Shown here: one piece after another, positions 5,432 to 6,510 of the stretch
Layout: each line of letters opens with the position of its first letter
Numbering within the stretch: position 1 is the first letter of the stretch
NCBI GenBank assembly: GCA_030064695.1
Contig: JASHYV010000075.1
Coordinates: 1-6,510, forward strand
Origin: Thermoplasmata archaeon
GTDB taxonomy: Archaea; Thermoplasmatota; Thermoplasmata; UBA184
Direction: 5' to 3'
DNA: 6,510 nt
The notes under the pieces: model-generated
What the model was told of the DNA's origin: nothing
What the model saw: only the letters and a program-made list of their open reading frames with translations
Databases searched by the model: none
Program-made: the position numbers and the translations under genes

Positions 5432-5740
5432 ATGTGCGCCCAATACGCGGGACAGCCGGGACCTGAGGTCTGGCTGCTGTTCCAGAAGGCCGCCTGGTCG
5501 ACTCGCAACGCCCCTGCCCTTTCGGAGCTTTCGGACGAGTTCGGAGGGACCACGCCGACCTGGATGGTCGCTGCCGCGACCGATCCCGCCGTCGACGGAC
5601 CCCCGTCCGCTCGCCGCCGGCGGTTCTGGCGCCGGATGCGCCGGCCGGAACCCGTGAGCCCGGCACCGTTGGCCGCGCGGCCGGGCCCGTGCCGTTCGTC
5701 CACGATGTCGCAGCACGGGCTGGCTCGGGGAGGCGCCTAG
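5432..5740 (+). CDS. Unrecognised 102-residue protein upstream of the aminopeptidase
   Basis: I do not recognise this protein. It opens with an ordinary-looking segment ('PEVWLLFQKAAW', 'ALSELSDEFGGTTPTWM') that could form a short helical domain. Next comes a strongly basic, Trp-containing stretch (R61-type 'RRRRFWRRMRR'), then a Pro/Ala/Arg-rich tail. No signal peptide, membrane segment or metal-binding Cys/His cluster is visible. Reasons to call it a gene are the TATA-like box at -26, a third codon position mostly G or C, and a stop codon that touches the next gene's ATG as in coupled operons. Reasons for doubt are the low-complexity C-terminal half and the ease with which long frames occur in GC-rich DNA. 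If real it is probably co-transcribed with the aminopeptidase. It might instead be a transcribed leader whose translation tunes the downstream gene. Confidence 0.5.
   Translation: MCAQYAGQPGPEVWLLFQKAAWSTRNAPALSELSDEFGGTTPTWMVAAATDPAVDGPPSARRRRFWRRMRRPEPVSPAPLAARPGPCRSSTMSQHGLARGGA
5727..5733 (+). promoter_or_regulatory. Strong Shine-Dalgarno sequence for the aminopeptidase
   Basis: GGGGAGG lies 7 bases before the ATG at 5741, inside the end of the preceding ORF. It is the only strong ribosome binding site noticed at a start in this window. Leaderless first genes with Shine-Dalgarno-led internal genes is a common archaeal pattern, so it supports the ATG choice and places this gene as an internal cistron. 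Confidence 0.7.
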
Positions 5741-6510
5741 ATGCCCGCCCGCGCCCCGCCGGCACGGCCCGCGCTGGACACCGACGATCTTCCTCACCGC
5801 TTTGCCCGGGCGATCCTGCGCCGCAACCTGGAGCTCAAGCCCGGTGAGAACCTGACCGTCGAAGCTTGGTCGCATACCCTGCCGTACGCGACCGCCATCG
5901 TCCGAGAAGCGCGGCGGCTGAAGGCCCACCCGCTCCTGATCTACGAGGACGAACCGAGCTACTGGGACTCGGTCGACCACGGAGAGGAGAAGCTCCTCGG
6001 CGCCGCGCCCGACCACGAGTGGGGGGCGCTCGCGAAGACCGACGTATACCTCCACATGTGGGGCCCGGGCGACCGAGTGCGACTCAACGCCCTGCCTCCG
6101 AAGAAGCTCGGCGCGCTGTTCGGCTGGAATGAGAAATGGTACCAGACCGCCGGCAAGGCCGATCTCCGCGGCGCTCGTCTCGAGATCGGTCGGGTCTACC
6201 CGGAGCTGGCCCGCGCGTACGGGGTCGACGAGGAATCCTGGCAGCGACAGGTCCTCGAAGGGTCGATGGTCGATCCGGCGGCGCTCGCCCGAAGCGCGGC
6301 GCCGATCGTCCGCGCCCTCGCGCGCGGGAAGCGGGTCCACATCTCGCACGAGAACGGGACCGATCTGACGCTCGCGCTGGAAGGAAAGCGGCCCGCGGCG
6401 CTCCTCGGCAGAATCACCCCGGAGGACAAGAAGCGCAACAACTTCTCGCGGCTGATGTACCTGCCGGCCGGCTCGATCCGGGCGCCGCTGTCGATCGACG
6501 TGGCCGAGGG
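5741..6510 (+). CDS. M29-family aminopeptidase (AmpS/AmpT-like), N-terminal two thirds, cut by window end
   Basis: The frame is open from the ATG at 5741 to the window end, giving about 256 residues of a protein that in this family is usually 360-420 long. M29 enzymes are cytosolic, two-metal aminopeptidases that remove N-terminal residues from peptides. Visible family features are 'RAILRRNLELKPGENLTVEAW' at the start (given here in part: R-x2-L with K-P-G-E-N), a middle segment with 'DVYLHMWGPGD', N205-G-T-D-L-T, which matches the conserved NGTDL strand, and 'LPAGSIRAP' (242-250). In standard members this last motif reads PxGEV, and its Glu is a metal ligand; here it is Ser245. The remaining ligands would lie past the window end, so activity cannot be judged. 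The start is set by the GGGGAGG at 5727-5733 and by an in-frame TAG directly before the ATG. Confidence 0.88.
   Translation, partial: MPARAPPARPALDTDDLPHRFARAILRRNLELKPGENLTVEAWSHTLPYATAIVREARRLKAHPLLIYEDEPSYWDSVDHGEEKLLGAAPDHEWGALAKTDVYLHMWGPGDRVRLNALPPKKLGALFGWNEKWYQTAGKADLRGARLEIGRVYPELARAYGVDEESWQRQVLEGSMVDPAALARSAAPIVRALARGKRVHISHENGTDLTLALEGKRPAALLGRITPEDKKRNNFSRLMYLPAGSIRAPLSIDVAE

Noticed and set aside
5738..5740. TAG read as pyrrolysine
   Set aside because: TAG also ends the pyrophosphatase and nitroreductase at sensible family lengths, and a ribosome binding site precedes the next ATG. Ordinary termination is the better reading, so read-through is kept only as a low-interest check.
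5396..6349. 317-residue open frame on the minus strand
   Set aside because: It runs antisense to the M29 aminopeptidase, which has a strong ribosome binding site and family motifs. The antisense product is low-complexity.
1..6510. CRISPR array, insertion sequence, integrase or defence island
   Set aside because: No regularly spaced repeats, no terminal inverted repeats, and no transposase, nuclease or integrase motifs were seen. Genes are metabolic with uniform base composition apart from short intergenic AT patches.

Overview
The window is a strongly G+C-rich stretch that reads best as archaeal chromosome. The most likely source is a high-GC member of Thermoplasmatota or a similar uncultured soil or sediment lineage, but that placement is an inference. 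Two things support an archaeon. First, AT-rich TATA-like boxes stand out from the GC-rich background about 25 bases upstream of start codons (centred near -25 for the gene starting at 1789 on the minus strand and near -26 for the gene starting at 5432 on the plus strand), with no Shine-Dalgarno sequence between; this is the layout of leaderless archaeal transcripts. Second, the aminotransferase, the inosine-triphosphatase-type pyrophosphatase and the M29 peptidase all look like archaeal versions. No rRNA, tRNA, CRISPR array, insertion sequence or integrase was seen.

Layout. Bases 1-327 (+) hold the end of a small single-domain cupin protein. It meets, tail to tail with a 3-base gap, a block of five minus-strand genes running from 4132 down to 331. 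In transcription order these are an FMN nitroreductase (3593-4132), an XTP/dITP pyrophosphatase starting at GTG (3027-3581), a class I/II aminotransferase (1830-2996), a KynB-like metal-dependent cyclase/hydrolase (1130-1789) and a short-chain dehydrogenase-like protein with altered catalytic residues (331-1119). Gaps are 11, 30, 40 and 10 bases. The 30- and 40-base gaps carry TATA-like boxes, so the block is probably several overlapping transcription units: nitroreductase with pyrophosphatase, aminotransferase, then cyclase with SDR-like protein.

A 214-base divergent intergenic region (4133-4346) separates this block from a plus-strand tandem GNAT acetyltransferase (4347-5315). After it comes a 116-base AT-rich regulatory region (5316-5431) with an oligo-T run, two TTAG-N4-CTAA dyads 32 bases apart, a central 10-base palindrome and a TATA-like box. 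This leads into an unrecognised 102-residue ORF (5432-5740). Its TAG stop abuts, in the same frame, the ATG of an M29-type aminopeptidase (5741 to the window end), which has a strong Shine-Dalgarno sequence.

The genes are mostly general metabolism and house-cleaning: amino-group transfer, nucleotide-pool sanitation, flavin-dependent reduction, acetylation and peptide trimming. No single pathway ties them together. I see no convincing new multi-gene system. The points most worth checking are the regulatory array at 5347-5413 with its orphan ORF, the SDR-like protein without the Tyr/Lys pair, and the peptidase with Ser where the family normally has a metal-binding Glu.
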